Of a stretch of 64,000 nt of DNA, positions 1 through 12,692 are shown in pieces; the stretch's first letter is position 1, and each line of letters opens with the position of its first letter. The stretch comes from Rehmannia glutinosa. Lineage: Eukaryota; Streptophyta; Magnoliopsida; Lamiales; Orobanchaceae. The notes under the pieces are model-generated. The model was given only the letters and a program-made list of their open reading frames with translations, was not told the DNA's origin and made no database searches. A program made the position numbers and the translations under genes. Location: NCBI GenBank assembly GCA_016081115.2, contig CM071930.1, positions 49,203,335 through 49,267,334 of the forward strand. The letters are read 5' to 3'.

Positions 1-44
1 TGTTTGTGGAGTATCGCACGGAACTCGGAGCGGGTGGCGTTGGA

Positions 45-3000
45 TTAATTTGCTACCAACTTCATCTCATCCATGAGGAGACCGAATTTTCGATCCATAT
101 TCTCTTCCATGCGCAGGAGCTCGTTCTTATTATGTTCACGTAACAGCTTTATCTCTGTAGTATGAGATTCATGCATTTGTTCAATGTGCTCTTGCAATTT
201 TGTCTTTGCATCAACATTTTCAGCCCTCCAGACTAACAACTTGTTGAACAATGTCCTGAAATATCGAGTTTGTTCCACACGCATTGTTTGCTGTTGTTGC
301 CACCACTCCTGGATCCTGACTATGATGCCACGCAAATCAGCAGTAAGGTTGGCGTCTCTGTTATCCAGCCTCATATCCAGTGAGGCCTGGTGCCTCTCCA
401 TCTTTTCAATTTCAGCGAATAAGGCTTTGAAAACTTCCCGAACTGCAGCTGTCTCCTCTGTTTCAGCTGACGACCAAGCAGCGTCAAAGTCATAGTCAGC
501 TGGAACAATGGTGTCTGATGGAATAACAGGGTCAGGTCTGTGGAAGTGCTCGCGATCTCTAGCTGATTCTTTAGGGAGGTTGGGTACCGCTAGAGAGAAA
601 GGAAATGATTATACAAAAGGATCTTCACGGGCAACTGGAATCTGTTCAATGATAAACGGTGCTCGTGAAGTCCCTTGTGGAGTCGAACTGCCCGACTTAG
701 GAGCCTGCGTAGTGGACTCTGTTTGGTGTGGTCTGTTGTGAAGTCGACCCACTTGTTGAGCCTCATTTGTCTCAACAACTTCGTCGGTCTCAGCTGGTTT
801 TTCCAAATGAGTTGACTGGTCCTCGGCCTTATCAGAAGCGTCATCGGACGATGATGAGATTTCCATGGGTGGCTCATCATCAAAGTTGAATGTTTGATGA
901 GTAGTCTTGAGGTCAGACTTACTCGTGGTTGGAACATCCTCAGTTGAGTCTTTTGGATCGATCACGGGGATGACTCGGCTTCATCGTCTCCTTCCGATCC
1001 CGAAAGGTTACATCAGGATTATCCTGGGAATCGTGAAGAGCACTTATCTCCTTTTCTGATGGATCAATGATAGCAGGAGGGATGTTATGTGCCTTAGTCT
1101 CTTTACCCCGGGAAGTCTCAACCTCCCGTTGGCCTTCATTACCTCCTGCAGTCTCAACTGCAGCGAGGCCTGGACATCCCTTTGACGAGTGTCGCCTATC
1201 TTGGGGTCTTTCGAGGTGGCATCCATTGGAGTCTCAACTCCATGGATTGCACTTTCATCGCCCAGTGTTAACTCCCGGGCGTTCCTTCCTGTGCCTCGTG
1301 CCTGACGCGCATCGCGGCGTCATTGGCTGCAGAGAAGCGGTTGGCACCTCGGTGAGACAGTCTCAATCGCCTCGAGCCTCGTTGATGACAACTTGATGTT
1401 TATTCTATGGTTGTTCCTTCTCCACTTCGCCTCCAAGATTCATTGTGGAGTCATTTGCAAAGATCCTCCGACCTTGCCTGCGGTGGAGGTTTCCCTCAAT
1501 CGGCACACCAACCGAGTGACTTGGAATGGGGTCACTCGTCTCCAGAATCCCGACTGTTCCCATTGAGTATGCTGCCGTTGGGGCAGGTGGTAAGACATCT
1601 TCATTAGGGGTTGGCTCGAGTGGGGTCCCCACACTCCTAGTTTCATCGCCAGTTCCCTTAACACCTTCCTCCAAATGAGCTAGGGAAGTGGTGGCAGCGA
1701 CAACAGTGGCAATATGCTGCACCACTCCCATAGGGTCTATCTCCAGATGTGATTTGGAGGACTCTCCTGGTCCCTCCATCATTCTTTGCTCATGAAGGAT
1801 TCTGGATTCTGGCATTGGTTGCTGCATTTGCAACTCTTATGTGGCAGCAACAGGGTCCAGATCCTCATCACTTTCTGATAGAGTGTCGAGGTGAGGATGT
1901 GTATGATTGGTGGTGCCAGTGAGAGGGCAGATGCTAGCCTTCTCACGAGCCTCTGCGTCTTCAGCTACTCTAGCCCGTTCATTTTCTTTTCGAATCTGCA
2001 ATATATTGATGCAATTATCCTCGTCAAGGGCTTGCAAAGATTGTGTCCACCTCAAGAAAACGAAGAGAGTTCTTCTTCCTCAAAGCAATGAACTCTGGAC
2101 TTTCAAACTGCACTCTGGATAGGCTCAGCTTCCATTTTCTCCACTCTCGCAGACGATTTTGGATGTCTGGATACAATGGAGAGTACATGATTACATCATC
2201 TTCATCTTTCTCTTGATGGCCTTCGTTTCCAGGGATTAAGGGTAGAAGACTTCGCTGCTCGACACCCTCAGTAGCCTCTGTTACGGGTGGAGAAACAACC
2301 CTATCAACAGGTGATTCGGTTGTCTCAGCCATTCCTTGTTCCTCAGTTGTTCTGTCTACAGCTGGGTCCTCGACTTGCCTCTGATGATCAGCCTCAGCAG
2401 ACTTGGCCGTTTCATCGATCACTTTTGGAAACTCTACTTCTCCAGCAGTCTCGGGTATCTTTTCCAGCTGAGTGGCAGACTCAGCTGTCTTCTCAAGCTC
2501 AGAGAGCTTGGAAATTCTTCTTCTTCTTTTTGTTTTCACCAGAGGGACGCCTGGTTCCACTTCCTCCGGTTCGTTGAAGGTAAATGCCTTTGCAGTTGTC
2601 TTAGAGGCAGTGCCTTCCTTGTTGTGGATCCTCTTCTTCTTGATCACTTTGGAGAAGGGATTAACGGTTCCTTTTTCCATCATGCGGTCGCAGGGGGGAG
2701 AGACACGGCTGGGGGGCGGGTGACTCGGCTGGGGCGGGAGCAGATTTATTTTTCTTTTTTGCAGGGGCAAGCAATCTTCTTTTGGTACCGCAGGGCAGCC
2801 TTCTTTTGAGGAGGGGAGACAACTGTATCATCAGGGTCAGCTGATTCCCCCTCACTCGTATCAGCTCTCTTAGCGTAGGCTCTCTTCTGTGCGCCAGAGA
2901 GGTTTGATCGAAACATCCTCTTGTTTACATAGAACGCCTTTCCATGTCGAAGAGGGACTTCCTTTACTTCCATCATTCGGCCAATCACCAGGCCGTATCC

Positions 3001-3630
3001 CAGGGAACCTCCAAACGTACCATCCTCCTTGAAGGATTTGTTCCCAACATTCTGGCAGAGTCTGCTGTATACAAACTCAGCCCAATTCACTTTTTTCTCT
3101 TCAATGATCGCAGCCATCACGATCAATTTTGCTTTGGACAACTGGTCAAAGCTGCCAAATTTAATGTCTATGCATTTGGCAACAATGTCCAGCAATTTGT
3201 GGTAGTCCTCTTTCAGTAGCCTCTTATTAGTTGTATAGACTACTTTTGCAGCACAGTCGGACTTTGCTACTTCCTTCCAAGCAGCAGCTAGGTCGACATC
3301 AGCTTCATAAATTTCCGGCACTCCTTCCACCGGCAATAAGCAGTGTTCTGCCAGATCCTTGGCAGTAATGGTGAATGCCTTTCCATGAACAGAGGACTTG
3401 ATGCCCTCATCGTGAACCTCAGCGTTCACATAGAACTGTGCGACCTCTTCCATGTAGGTCATAGGGAACTCCATCATCAAAAATGGTTTTAATCCAGATT
3501 TTTCCAGCTTATCAGCAATCTTCTTCACGAGGGTGTCGTCGGACCCTTGTTTAACCATACCATCGAAGTCCATAGTAGACCCGGTGTGGATTTGCATTCC
3601 TAGCTTGACAAAATCATGTGTAGATGCCAT
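45..3630 (-). pseudogene. Sirevirus env-like / putative plant transposon protein ORF, frameshifted
   Basis: Starts at an ATG ending at 3630 and can be followed to about 45 through several frame changes (open pieces 2746-3630, 2024-2770, 1837-2055, 1405-1833, 609-965, 45-401). The first about 250 residues resemble the putative plant transposon protein domain found in retrotransposon-associated ORFs: a conserved FYVNAEV segment, a YTTNKRL segment and the hydrophobic AKLIVMAAII helix. The middle is acidic and rich in Pro, Glu, Thr and Ser with basic KRRR and KKKRIHNK patches. The last about 118 residues are highly charged and helical, probably coiled coil. No signal peptide or clear membrane segment is visible. 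In Sireviruses this ORF follows pol; the role is unknown, and calling it env is convention only. Decayed by indels. Confidence 0.75.
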
Positions 3631-4185
3631 TTCGAGATGTTTTACCGAACGAAACTTGAAAAACTGAACTGAGGATTGATAGGGTTTTGAGAGAAAATTT
3701 TGCTTTTGCTTTCGAGAGAGAGATGAACAGTTTTTGGTAAAGTGAGAGAGAAACGGACGAAATGGTTTAAGTATGGTTCATGAAAGGACGTGCGGGAGGT
3801 TTTTGAAATTTGATCAAAATCAACGGCTTAGATCTTGCACGCCGATTTACATTTAATGTCTCGCATTTAATGCGGCAAAGCATTTATATCCAATTATAAG
3901 CTTGGTGTGCGGCTTTTGCTGTACACATCATAATTATCCGACGTCATTCTTAAAAACATTCTCGCTTAGTAAAACGACCGCGTTTTTGTCATTGCTCATA
4001 AATGACTCAAACTTACTCCTTAGCCGATTCAATCCTTCTTCTCACTCCTCTCCTAGTGACTCGGATGTCGGCCTAACTCGTCTGGTGACTTTCCGATCTG
4101 GTGATTCACTTAGTTGAATTCTAATTCAGCTCTTTTTCCTCTTTTCATGTTTCATCTCTTTTCTTTGAGTCTTCCGAGTGTCAAC
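3631..4185 (-). promoter_or_regulatory. Spacer between pol and env-like ORF with possible promoter
   Basis: 555 bp without a gene. On the minus strand a TATA-like box (GATATAAATG, 3881-3890) lies about 250 nt upstream of the env-like ATG at 3630. The sequence between them is rich in GAGAGA and CTCTCTCTC, as in plant 5' UTRs. This would allow a separate transcript for the downstream ORF. Seen: TATA-like box and spacing. Inferred: promoter activity. Confidence 0.35.
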
Positions 4186-5640
4186 TCACTCAATTATCCC
4201 TAACTCATGCTTGAGTTCTTCAAATCTTGACTCACATAATGATTTTGTGAATATGTCACCTAACCGCTTATCGGTTGAAATATATTCCAAGGTGATGTCC
4301 TTCTTTTCAACATGGTCTCTTATGAAGTGATATCGACATCGATATGCTTTGTTCTTGAGTGCAACACGGATTTTGAGTGATTGCAATTGCACTTGTGTTA
4401 TCACACATGATTGGAATTTCCTTTTCTTCAACTTCATAGTCTCTCGGTGATGTCTCATCCATAAGACTTGGGCACAATATTTCGCCCGCAACTATATATT
4501 CGCTTTTGTAGAGGTGGCTATTGAATTTTGCTTTTTGCTAAACCAGAAATTAGCCTATTTCCAAGAATTTGAGATGTGCACGAGGTGCTCTTCTGTCAAC
4601 TCTACATCCAAAGATAGTCGTAGTCGAATAACCAATTTGCTTGAACCCACCTACCTTTGGATACCATAAGCCAACTTCTTGGTTTCCTTTCAAATATCTC
4701 AAGATCCTCTTGGCTACAATCATATGGCTTTCTTTTGGAGCAGATTGAAATCTTGCACATACACCTACAAAGAAAGTTGATGTCCGGCCCGCATCTTTGT
4801 GAGATAGAGCAATGATCCAATAAGTGCTATGTATCTTGTTTGATCTACTGTGCTTGCCATCTGCATCCATATCCATTTTGATCGATGTATTCATTGGTAT
4901 TTTCATAGAAGACTTTTCTTCCATACCAAATTTCTTCATTAAATCTCGTGTATTTTGTCCGACTTATGAAGGTTCCATCCTTCATTTGTTTCACTTGGAG
5001 TCCAAGGAAGAATGTCGACTCTCCCATCATGCTCATTTCGAATTTGCTTTGCATGAGATTTGAAAATTTATCACACAGCTCTTTGTTTGTGGATCCAAAA
5101 ATGATGTCATCCACATATATTTGAACAAGCAGTATGCTCTTCCCATCTTGAATTCTGAAGAGTGTTCTGTCCACTTTGCCTTTTGTGAATCCATTCTCAG
5201 TCAAGAATTGTGACAATGTATCATACCATGCTCTGGGTGCCTGTTTCAACCCATATAGAGCTTTCTTGAGTTTGTATACTTTATCTCCAAGAGTCTTCTG
5301 CTCAAATCCTTATGGCTTCCAATCTTGCCACAGGAGCAAATGTTTCATCAAAATCTATCCCTTCTTCTTGGCAATATCCTTTGGCTACCAATCTTGCTTT
5401 GTTTCTTACCACAGAACCTTCCTCGTTCATCTTGTTTCTAAACACCCATTTAGTGCCAATAACATTTTGATGGGTAGGTCTTTGAACCAATTCCCACACT
5501 TTGTTTCTTTCAAACTGATTCAGCTCTTCTTGCATAGCTTGAATCCAATGTGTGTCATCCAATGCTTGAGACACATCTTTTGGTTCTATTTGTGAGATGA
5601 AGCATGTGAACGTTGCTTCTTGTTGAGTTCTGGATCTAGT
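4186..5640 (-). pseudogene. pol: Copia reverse transcriptase and RNase H of element A, broken
   Basis: Minus-strand reading. The RT amino part (5302-5574) has the copia signature ending GTKWVFRNKMNEEG, then ARLVAKGYCQEEGIDFDETF and APVARLEAIR. The next piece (4845-5249) carries PRAWYDTLSQFLTENGF and the catalytic YVDD box in QIYVDDIIFGS. RNase H continues in pieces (4550-4939 and 4186-4491) and ends with the typical DKRLGDIFTKSLCE and ELKHELGI motifs. Frame changes separate the pieces and single bases have been lost, for example near 5300 and 4940, so no continuous polyprotein is encoded. Role in an intact element: copies the RNA into DNA in virus-like particles. Confidence 0.88.
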
Positions 5641-5808
5641 TTTGACACCTTATCTTACATCTCCAATGACTAGTTCTGGTGGATGGTCTCTCAGCCATCT
5701 TACATCAGGTTGGAGTAAGTTAGCTGGATTCAGTCGTCTTGTAGTTGTGTTGTTTTGATCAGCTCTCTCATCATCACTTAGCTGCAGAATTTCCAGTTGT
5801 TTTTGAGA

Positions 5809-7215
5809 CTAAGCTATATCATCTTCTTCTGGGTTTATAATTCCAGCTTCAGCTTCAACATAGGGACTCTTCTGCATGGTTGGTTGATTCAACTTATCAG
5901 CTAACTCTTCAATGTCTTCTCCATTTACATTGGGCTCATCGAACACCACATGGATGGATTCTTCTGTAACCATAGTCCTCACGGTTGAGTACTCAGTAGG
6001 CTTTGCCAATTTGAGTATCCCAAGAAGATACCTTCATCAGCTTTAGCATCAAAAGCCTTTAAATTATCTTTGCCATTGTTATGGATGAAGCATTTGCATC
6101 CAAATATTCTAAAATATGCAACATTTGGCTTTCTCCCTGTCCAGATCTCATAGGGAGTCTTTGTCAGCTGTCTTTTTATCATGCATCTATTTTGAGTATA
6201 GCATGTTGTGTTTATTGCTTCAGCCCAATATCTTTTAGGTAGCCCCCCTTGCCTAACATGGTCCTTGTCGCTTCTTTAAGAGTTTTGTTCCTTCTTTTCG
6301 CAACTCCATTTTGTTGTGGAGTCCTTGCCTGCAGATAATTCATGACCAATACCATTTTCAATAAAAATCTTGAGTGATTATACCATTTACAAACTCGGTT
6401 CCTTTGTCGATCTTATTTTGATAATGGTTTGACTCTTCTCATTTTCGATTCTTTTCATCGAGTTGTGGTAGTTTTCGCAGAGTTTCTTTCTTCTTACACA
6501 TGAATATTGTCCATGTATATCTTGAGTAGTCATCTACTACCACCAAGGTGTATTTCTTCCCACTTATGCTATTTGGTTCAACTGGACCAAATAGATCCAT
6601 ATGTAGCGGTGCAATATTCTTGTTGAAGATGGACATGTCTTTTCTTTGAATGATGATTTGATTTGCTTTCCCATCCGGCATGCATCACATACACTTTCCT
6701 TCTTGTATCCGAGTTTGGAAGTCCTTCTACAAGATCGCTTCACGGCAAGCTTGTTAATTGTTTTGAAATTGGTGACTCGGCTTCTTGTGCCACGTACCAA
6801 CTTGATTCGGCCGTGCTCTTTGCTAGTAGACAAGTGCTTGGTGTTGCAATTGACCAATCTACCACATACATGTTCTTTTGTTCGCATCCTTGCGACACAA
6901 ATTCATGGATTTGATGTCCTTGATTTGGCATATACCCATGTTGAATCCAACATTATAACCCTTGTCACAAAGTTGGCTGATGCTTAGCAAGTTGAAGTTG
7001 AGTCCTTCAACATATGCAACATCTGTGATTTCTAATCCATTTTTCTTAATGGATCCAGTGCCCCTTATTTCTCCTGGAGCTTCATTTCCTCCAAAATATG
7101 ACTTTTGCACCTCTGACTTCCTTGAATTTTGATAGATTTTTCTTGTTTCCTGTCATGTGCTTGGAACAACCACTATCCATGTACCAGGTTCCTTGGCACT
7201 CAGATGTTCCTTGAA
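5809..7215 (-). pseudogene. pol: Copia protease end and integrase of element A, broken
   Basis: Around 7110-7200 the minus strand encodes a retropepsin-type DSGCSKHMTG, the usual copia protease motif (catalytic Asp-Ser-Gly), followed by the gag-pre-integrase segment. Integrase pieces follow at 6859-7110, 6564-6887 (CDACRMGKQ zinc-binding end), 6439-6681 (HMDLFGPV with the first catalytic Asp, and VVVDDYSRYTW with the second) and 5979-6182 (KTPYEIWTGRKPNVAYFRIF and FGCKCFIHN, copia integrase C-terminal region). The linker 5640-5980 has the acidic region usually between integrase and RT. Several stops and frameshifts are present. Confidence 0.87.
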
Positions 7216-7231
7216 CCTGCAATCAAGGAAA

Positions 7232-9557
7232 TTAAGTTTTAGGTACCCATACTTGTCTGGGTCCTGAGGGGTTAGTATAGTAAGATGATCCAACCAACCT
7301 ATAGCCAAATGATTTGACTCTAAGGGGTTGCCATCTATCAGTGCCATAATCATAATTAATTTTGGCAAATTGCTTGGGGGTTTTAGGTTCATACAATTGT
7401 CTCTTTTGTCTGTATGCCTGTGTATGTATTTTAGCAATTGCCTTCTTTGGGTAGCAGTGATATCTCTGAGTGTAGTGCCTTGGTGCATATGTGTGCTGGT
7501 AAAAGCCCTTATTTCTTTGGAATGGCTTTTGCTGAGTTCTAGGACTTTGCCACTTAGGCTTATATTCCACATATCTTTGCTGATAGTTCATATTATTCCA
7601 ATCAGCTTGGCTTGGGTAGTTTCTACCATTCCCATCATATATATTTTTTTTATAGAATTTCTGGGACTTTTGGTAGCTCTGTTTCTTCTTTACAGAGTAT
7701 TTCCTATTTGGAGTTTTGAGGAACTCGGTGGATTTCTTCTCATTGTCCTCTCAAAGACACTCAATCGGCAACTTTCCTTTTCCTTTATAACCAAGGCCAG
7801 TTTGCTTGTGATTGTTCTTTGGAATAAATGTGTGTGTACCATTTGGAGTTTTGGATTTTTGAGATACTTCATTACTTGGAGATCTCTTTCTAAAATCACT
7901 TTTGGAGCTTGACATAGCACAGAGGAATTAAATCCTAAGCCTGTCTTATCTCCACATTCTCTTTGACTCATAATAAGGTCATCCAAGGATTTAGATGCCT
8001 TAGTGAATGAGGCAATCACATTTTTGAGGTCATTCTCCCTCTTTTCTATAGCAGCTATTTCTGCAATTAACTTAGCATTTTCAGCCTTTAGACTTTTATT
8101 CTCATCGGCTATTTGACTTAGAGTACTCGGCTCCTTAGTCACCGAGAGTTTTTGCTTTTGAGTAAATTTGTTTTCCTCATTTAGTAGTGTGTGTGAGGAT
8201 TTAATGTGTTCAAAGTCTTTCATCATTTTGCCTAATGAATCATAAAGATCAGTGGGTGATGAAGTGTGTGTATCACAGTCACTATCACTAGAATTTGAGT
8301 GTGATGAATTAGAGTGTACCTCATCTTCTTGGTCAGGTTGGTCTTGTTCCTTGGCCATTAAACAAATCAAAGCTTCTTCTTCAGAGTCACTTGAGTAGTC
8401 AGCTTCACTACTCTCGAATCACCAGTGTGTCTTTTGACTTGGCTGTCTCGTGATCTCTGCGCACCAACATTGCCTTTTTCTTTTCTTGTCTTCTTTCTCT
8501 AAAGACCTTTCTTTCCTCTTCATTCTTGTATTTGTTGACTACAGGATATGGGCAATCAATGGCATAGTGACCTGGTTAGCGGTTCAAAGATAAATTCTCA
8601 ACCTTTTGATCACTCTTTCCATTCTTGGATTGCCACTCTTTGATATTCAACTTTTTGATGCTCTGCTCTCTTGGTTGGTCTATCTTCCCTAGACTTGGAG
8701 GGAGCCGAGTGTCTTCGGAGGATTCACCTTTGCCTCTTTTGTAGTTCTTATTGAAGAACTTATTAAACCTTTTAACCATCGGGGCTATTTCCTCTTCGTC
8801 AATAACTTCTTTGACCTCGGCTCTCTTGCCATCCTTAACAATTAGAGAAAATTTGTTTTGGGCACAAATTGTCTCCTCTGGTCTTTTCTTCTCACTCAAA
8901 TCCAGGCTTTGAGATCTAAGAATAGCTCATGGTTGGATGTCTTGGATAGGTCCATGGAATGTCTCGGTGCCATGACCTTCATTTCCCATTCGTGGGAGAC
9001 TTCTTAGAATCTTCATACACATTTCTTCTCTGTGTATATTCTTTTCCAAGTGCAGATAGCTCGTTGGTAATTTCGTGAATCGAACATCCAGTTGATCCAA
9101 GGTCTCTCTGCGAGCAATTTAAAATTCTCAAATTTCAGACAAAGAACCGATAGTTTATTTTCCTTGATTTGCTCTGAGCCTTCACAGATCAATGTTAGCT
9201 TGTCCCAGATTTCTTTAGTCGTTTTGCATGATTTGACTTTGTTGAACATAGCTTTGTCCAAGGTTTTGTAAAGAATGTCCTTGGCCACATTGTCCAAGTT
9301 ATATCTTTTCCTGTCATCATTTGTCCATTCAGCTCTTGGTTTTTCAATCATGGCCTGGTCCGGGAGCAACATCCTCTTCACCTTGACTCTGACTCTCTCC
9401 TAATGTTTGTGTTCACTTTTAAAATTTGCAGAGGCCCATCCTCTATCACTATCCACATCTCATCGTGTAATGCTGATACATGAGCCTGCATACAAATTTT
9501 CCAATCATCAAATTCTTCAATTGTGAACATAGGGATCCGTGTCAAATTTGCTTCCAT
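7232..9557 (-). pseudogene. gag: Copia/Sirevirus gag of element A, broken
   Basis: The likely start is the ATG ending at 9557, 113 nt after the PBS; it opens with residues like FTIEEFDDWKICMQ, the usual start of Sirevirus gag. It continues through a UBN2-type capsid region (9013-9381: EIWDKLTLICEGSEQIKENK), a basic linker (8576-8899) and a damaged zinc knuckle near 8540-8580: PGHYAIDCP survives but the upstream Cys pair is gone and a stop is present. A long helical, coiled-coil-prone tail follows (7690-8370: ENKSLKAENAKLIAEIAAIE), then a Tyr/Gln-rich stretch (7232-7591) ahead of the protease. A long coiled-coil gag C-terminus is typical of Sireviruses. Confidence 0.8.
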
Positions 9558-9669
9558 AATAATAACTTTGCTGAGTAAAAGCGTTTTGAAAGATTTAGTA
9601 CTAAAACAAGCTTTGGAAAATTTGGAGATCTAGTTCAGTAACCAATGCGGAAGGCTCAATGAACCAACC

Positions 9670-9681
9670 GCTCTGATACCA
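9670..9681 (-). other. Primer binding site of element A
   Basis: The minus strand reads TGGTATCAGAGC, complementary to the 3' end of plant initiator tRNA-Met, two bases inside the LTR end at 9684. It fixes both element orientation and the LTR boundary. Confidence 0.93.
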
Positions 9682-9683
9682 CT

Positions 9684-11264
9684 TGTAGGTCCCAAGGGGT
9701 GTGAGTGTAAGGTTTAGAAGGGGGGGTTGAATAAACCTTACCAACTTTTTGAATTAGTCCTTTCAAATATTCAGAGTTAATACTTCACAGCTGTGTCCTT
9801 GATGGACAGCTAAGTTAGTTAATCAGCAGAGTTAGTCACTCAACAGACTCGACTGAACTGTTGATAGAATAACTCAGTTGTTTTGACTAAAGACTTAACT
9901 CGACTGTGATTTGTTTTCAGCGGAAGACTTAACACCCTTGAATTTGGTTAAGTTTGTTTTAATACTTGGTTTTAGCACTCAGTTGATTATCAATTGGATA
10001 GCAAATTTATCAGCAGATATAAAAATAAGATGTAGAAATTAAAGTCTTTGAAATGTAAATGACACAATAAGTTTTTATAGAGCTTCAAGATGGGGTAATT
10101 CTTCTACTCCTCTCTTCTCCAACTCCTGGAGGAATCCACTAAGTATTGATTAATATACAGAGTGGTTAACAATCCGGATACAAGTCTTGATCACACGGTG
10201 ACTTGATCCTTTGGGACTCGATCCGGAGATGCCTTGGTCACACGGTGGCTTCTCTCACGACTCGACTCGGCTTCTTCACAGGGCAGCTGTCTTGCTACTA
10301 CGGCCCACTTACTCAATCTTCTTGGATTTGATCACGAAGCCCTCCAAAAACTTGAGACTGGTTCGACCTTGAACCTTCCTACAATCCTCCGTGGAATGTA
10401 GACCCATTGATTCTTCAAATGGTTCCTCTTCAACTGATAGAAGTTGTCTTTCCTTCACAGGTAAGTGTTGGATTGATTTCCTTCGTAATATAGGCTTGAG
10501 GATTAATCTTGAATGACTTGAGAATATTTTTGGTTACAGTTCAAATGTTTGCTTGAATGTTTTTTGGTTCAGGTAATCAAGGTAACCTTTTCTCAAATAA
10601 ACTCCTCAGCCTTTCATAGTGATCTTTCAAAAATCTGCCCGTTGAAGAGATAGGCTTATTTTTGAAAGTCACTTGTGGTCGTTGGCTTGTCTTGTTGCAG
10701 TTCTTGGAATTGCCATTTCCTCGTATGAATGATTCTTGACTTTTCGGTGTTCGACACGGTGCAAAGTGCCTCCCATTAGTTTATTCCTTTTGCACGCTTC
10801 TGGAACTGAGCACTTCAAGAAAGGTAGTATGGAATTATTACTTGTTTAAGTAATTCTCTTGATTTCTGTGCAATGGATCTCTTTCAGTTATCTCGGCTTG
10901 ACTGCTTTTCCTTGCCTTCCCCAGGTGTCTTGAGTCGACTTCCAATCATTGGATGACTCTTCTTGTCACTTCAACTTGAGACTTGGCTATCTTGAGTTGA
11001 CTTGATCGATACTTCACTCATTTGCATCTCGGTTGCACCTTGATCGATTTCTATCTTCTCTTCTTTGCCATACTCGGTGCCTCACAATGTGAGTCTTCCT
11101 TCTAGTCTCCGGTTGTCTTCTTGCATGTTCGGGCATAGCCGACTTAACTCAGCTCGACCAACCCTATCTATTACAATGCAATTTACAACAAAAATGGGGT
11201 GCCAACTTCCTATTCTAAGTTTTACATGGCATTCATCAAAATCTACAAAAATAATTTCCCAACA
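9684..11264 (-). repeat. 5' LTR of element A (about 1.58 kb)
   Basis: On the minus strand the LTR starts TGTTGGGAAATT at 11264 and ends CCTACA at 9684, with the TG...CA termini expected and the PBS two bases beyond. A TATA-like CTATAAAAAC on the minus strand (10071-10080) is the probable promoter, giving a long U3 and a short R-U5. No long ORF. The partner LTR is outside the window, so age cannot be estimated here. Confidence 0.85.
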
Positions 11265-11796
11265 TGCCCTTTTTTCGTGTCTATAGCGATAGTTTCTTTG
11301 CTAGTTGCTTCCATATAATCACCATTTCCAATTTTGATCTTTGTACTTATTTATCAAGTTGACAGAAAATACTTTCATTTTTAGTCATGTGGTTGCTACA
11401 ACAACTGTCTAAATACCAAGTATCTTTATTTTCTTCTGATCCAGCTTGGCAGACATAAAAGAGATTATTCTCAAATTCCGTATTTTCAGAGAAACTACCC
11501 TGGTGTCTTTGCTTTAACCGACATGATTACTCTACATGTCCAAACTTCCTACAACTTTGACATTGTGGTTTTCCTTTAAACCAACAATCTTTCTCCAAGT
11601 GAATTTTCCTTTTGCATATACCACATGGAGGAAACTTGTCATTATTATCTGTTGGTTTTCCTTCATTAGATTTTCTCCCATTTTTCTTATTTTTCTGAGA
11701 CTGCATACTTATTTTGATTGAAAGGCATTATCTACGTCTTTTTCATAACGCATTTTTAATCTTTTCTTGTGAGCCTCAAGTGATCCCATTAGTTTT
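11265..11796 (-). pseudogene. gag: Element B (outer copia), fragment 3: gag C-terminus and protease start
   Basis: The minus strand encodes MGSLEAHKKRLKMR (end of the gag capsid domain), then two CCHC knuckles (CGICKRKIHLEKDC and CQSCRKFGHVE followed by a stop and SC), then the copia protease region containing DSCCSNHMTK in place of the canonical DSGCSNHMT. The Gly-to-Cys change at the catalytic motif and the in-frame stop in the second knuckle show decay. Cut on the left by element A (11264/11265) and on the right by element C (11796/11797). It continues at 21271. Confidence 0.85.
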
Positions 11797-12676
11797 TGGT
11801 TGCTTTTGAAAATACTCCTCTCCCGTCGATCAGCCTTCGGGCCGAACTTCTCCGTGAAACCTGCACAAAAAGGGGGGACAGAAAGGGGCTCCGGCGTGCC
11901 CTCTCCGATGCTTAAATCAGAAACTTGGAGGAGAAGTAAGAGGCAAAAATATAATATGAAAGTAGAAAGTGTGATTAGGTCAAGAATGAACCTGGACTTG
12001 GGCTTTTATAGCTTACCCTGGATTAGGATTTCCGTAAAATTCGGGATTTTGTTACGATTTGGTACTAGAATCATGATTAAGATAAGATCGGATCTTCCAA
12101 AACCCTAATTTACTTTTCAAAGGTTTAGGACCCGAGCTGACCTCCGACACCTCGGACCGGTGTACTAATGTTTAACCTTCGAACCACCATAAAGGCACGC
12201 CACCAGAGCCCATTAACTCCTAGAGCCGAACTGTGACAAACCAGCCCATGTGAGCATAATCCAAACTAAAGCCTCAGTAGGTCGACCTATTGAACAGACC
12301 CTAATAGATCACTCAAATACATGGATCCTATCAGATCAGCCCTATTCCTTCGGTCTAAGCGAGAAACTACTCAGAGCTTGGCAGATCAGCCTAATGACTA
12401 GGACTCAACAGATCGGCCCAGCAAGCTGGGCTTAGTAGGTCGGCCCAATGCTTAGGGCTTAGCAGATCAGCCTAATGTCTAAGACTCAACAGATCGGCCC
12501 AACGAGTTGGGCTAAGCAGGTCGCCCACTGCTTAGGGCTTATTTGATCGGCTTAGTGCGTTGAGCTTAGCGGATTGGCCCAATACCTAGGGCTTAGCAGG
12601 TCGGTCCAAATGCTTACGACTTATCAGATCGACCCAATTTATGCAGGTCAGCCCAGACCATATTTTACCCTTATCA
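11797..12676 (-). repeat. 3' LTR of element C
   Basis: Matches 20445-21270 along its length. It ends TTATCA at 12676, exactly where the two LTRs stop being alike, next to the polypurine tract. The left edge is set by the TSD (TG at 11797); the outer 4-8 bases differ between the two LTRs, so this edge is uncertain by a few bases. 12250-12660 is a degenerate array of about 35-bp subrepeats built on CAGATCGGCCCAA and GCTTAGGGCTTAGCAG. This LTR is about 50 bp longer than the other through array copy number and small indels. Confidence 0.85.
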
Positions 12677-12692
12677 ATTTCTCCCCCCCCCA
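12677..12692 (-). other. Polypurine tract of element C
   Basis: On the minus strand a run of nine G followed by AGAAAT abuts the 3' LTR, the expected site of plus-strand DNA priming. Confidence 0.8.

Larger units (their letters stand above)
1..11264 (-). mobile_element. Element A: Sirevirus-like Ty1/copia retrotransposon, truncated by window edge
   Basis: On the minus strand the order is 5' LTR (9684-11264), primer binding site, gag with a coiled-coil tail, protease, integrase, reverse transcriptase, RNase H, then a long extra ORF (45-3630) downstream of pol. Pol order PR-IN-RT-RH identifies Ty1/copia. An additional env-like ORF after pol is the hallmark of the Sirevirus lineage. The 3' LTR must lie left of position 1. 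The right edge is sharp: at 11264/11265 the sequence changes to the protease region of another copia element (B), so A inserted into B. The 5 bp next to the right end are TGCCC; the matching duplication is outside the window. All reading frames are interrupted, so this copy is not autonomous as read. Confidence 0.9.

Noticed and set aside
508..2809. Plus-strand ORFs opposite the env-like gene
   Set aside because: Shadows of the minus-strand coding region, made open by its codon composition.
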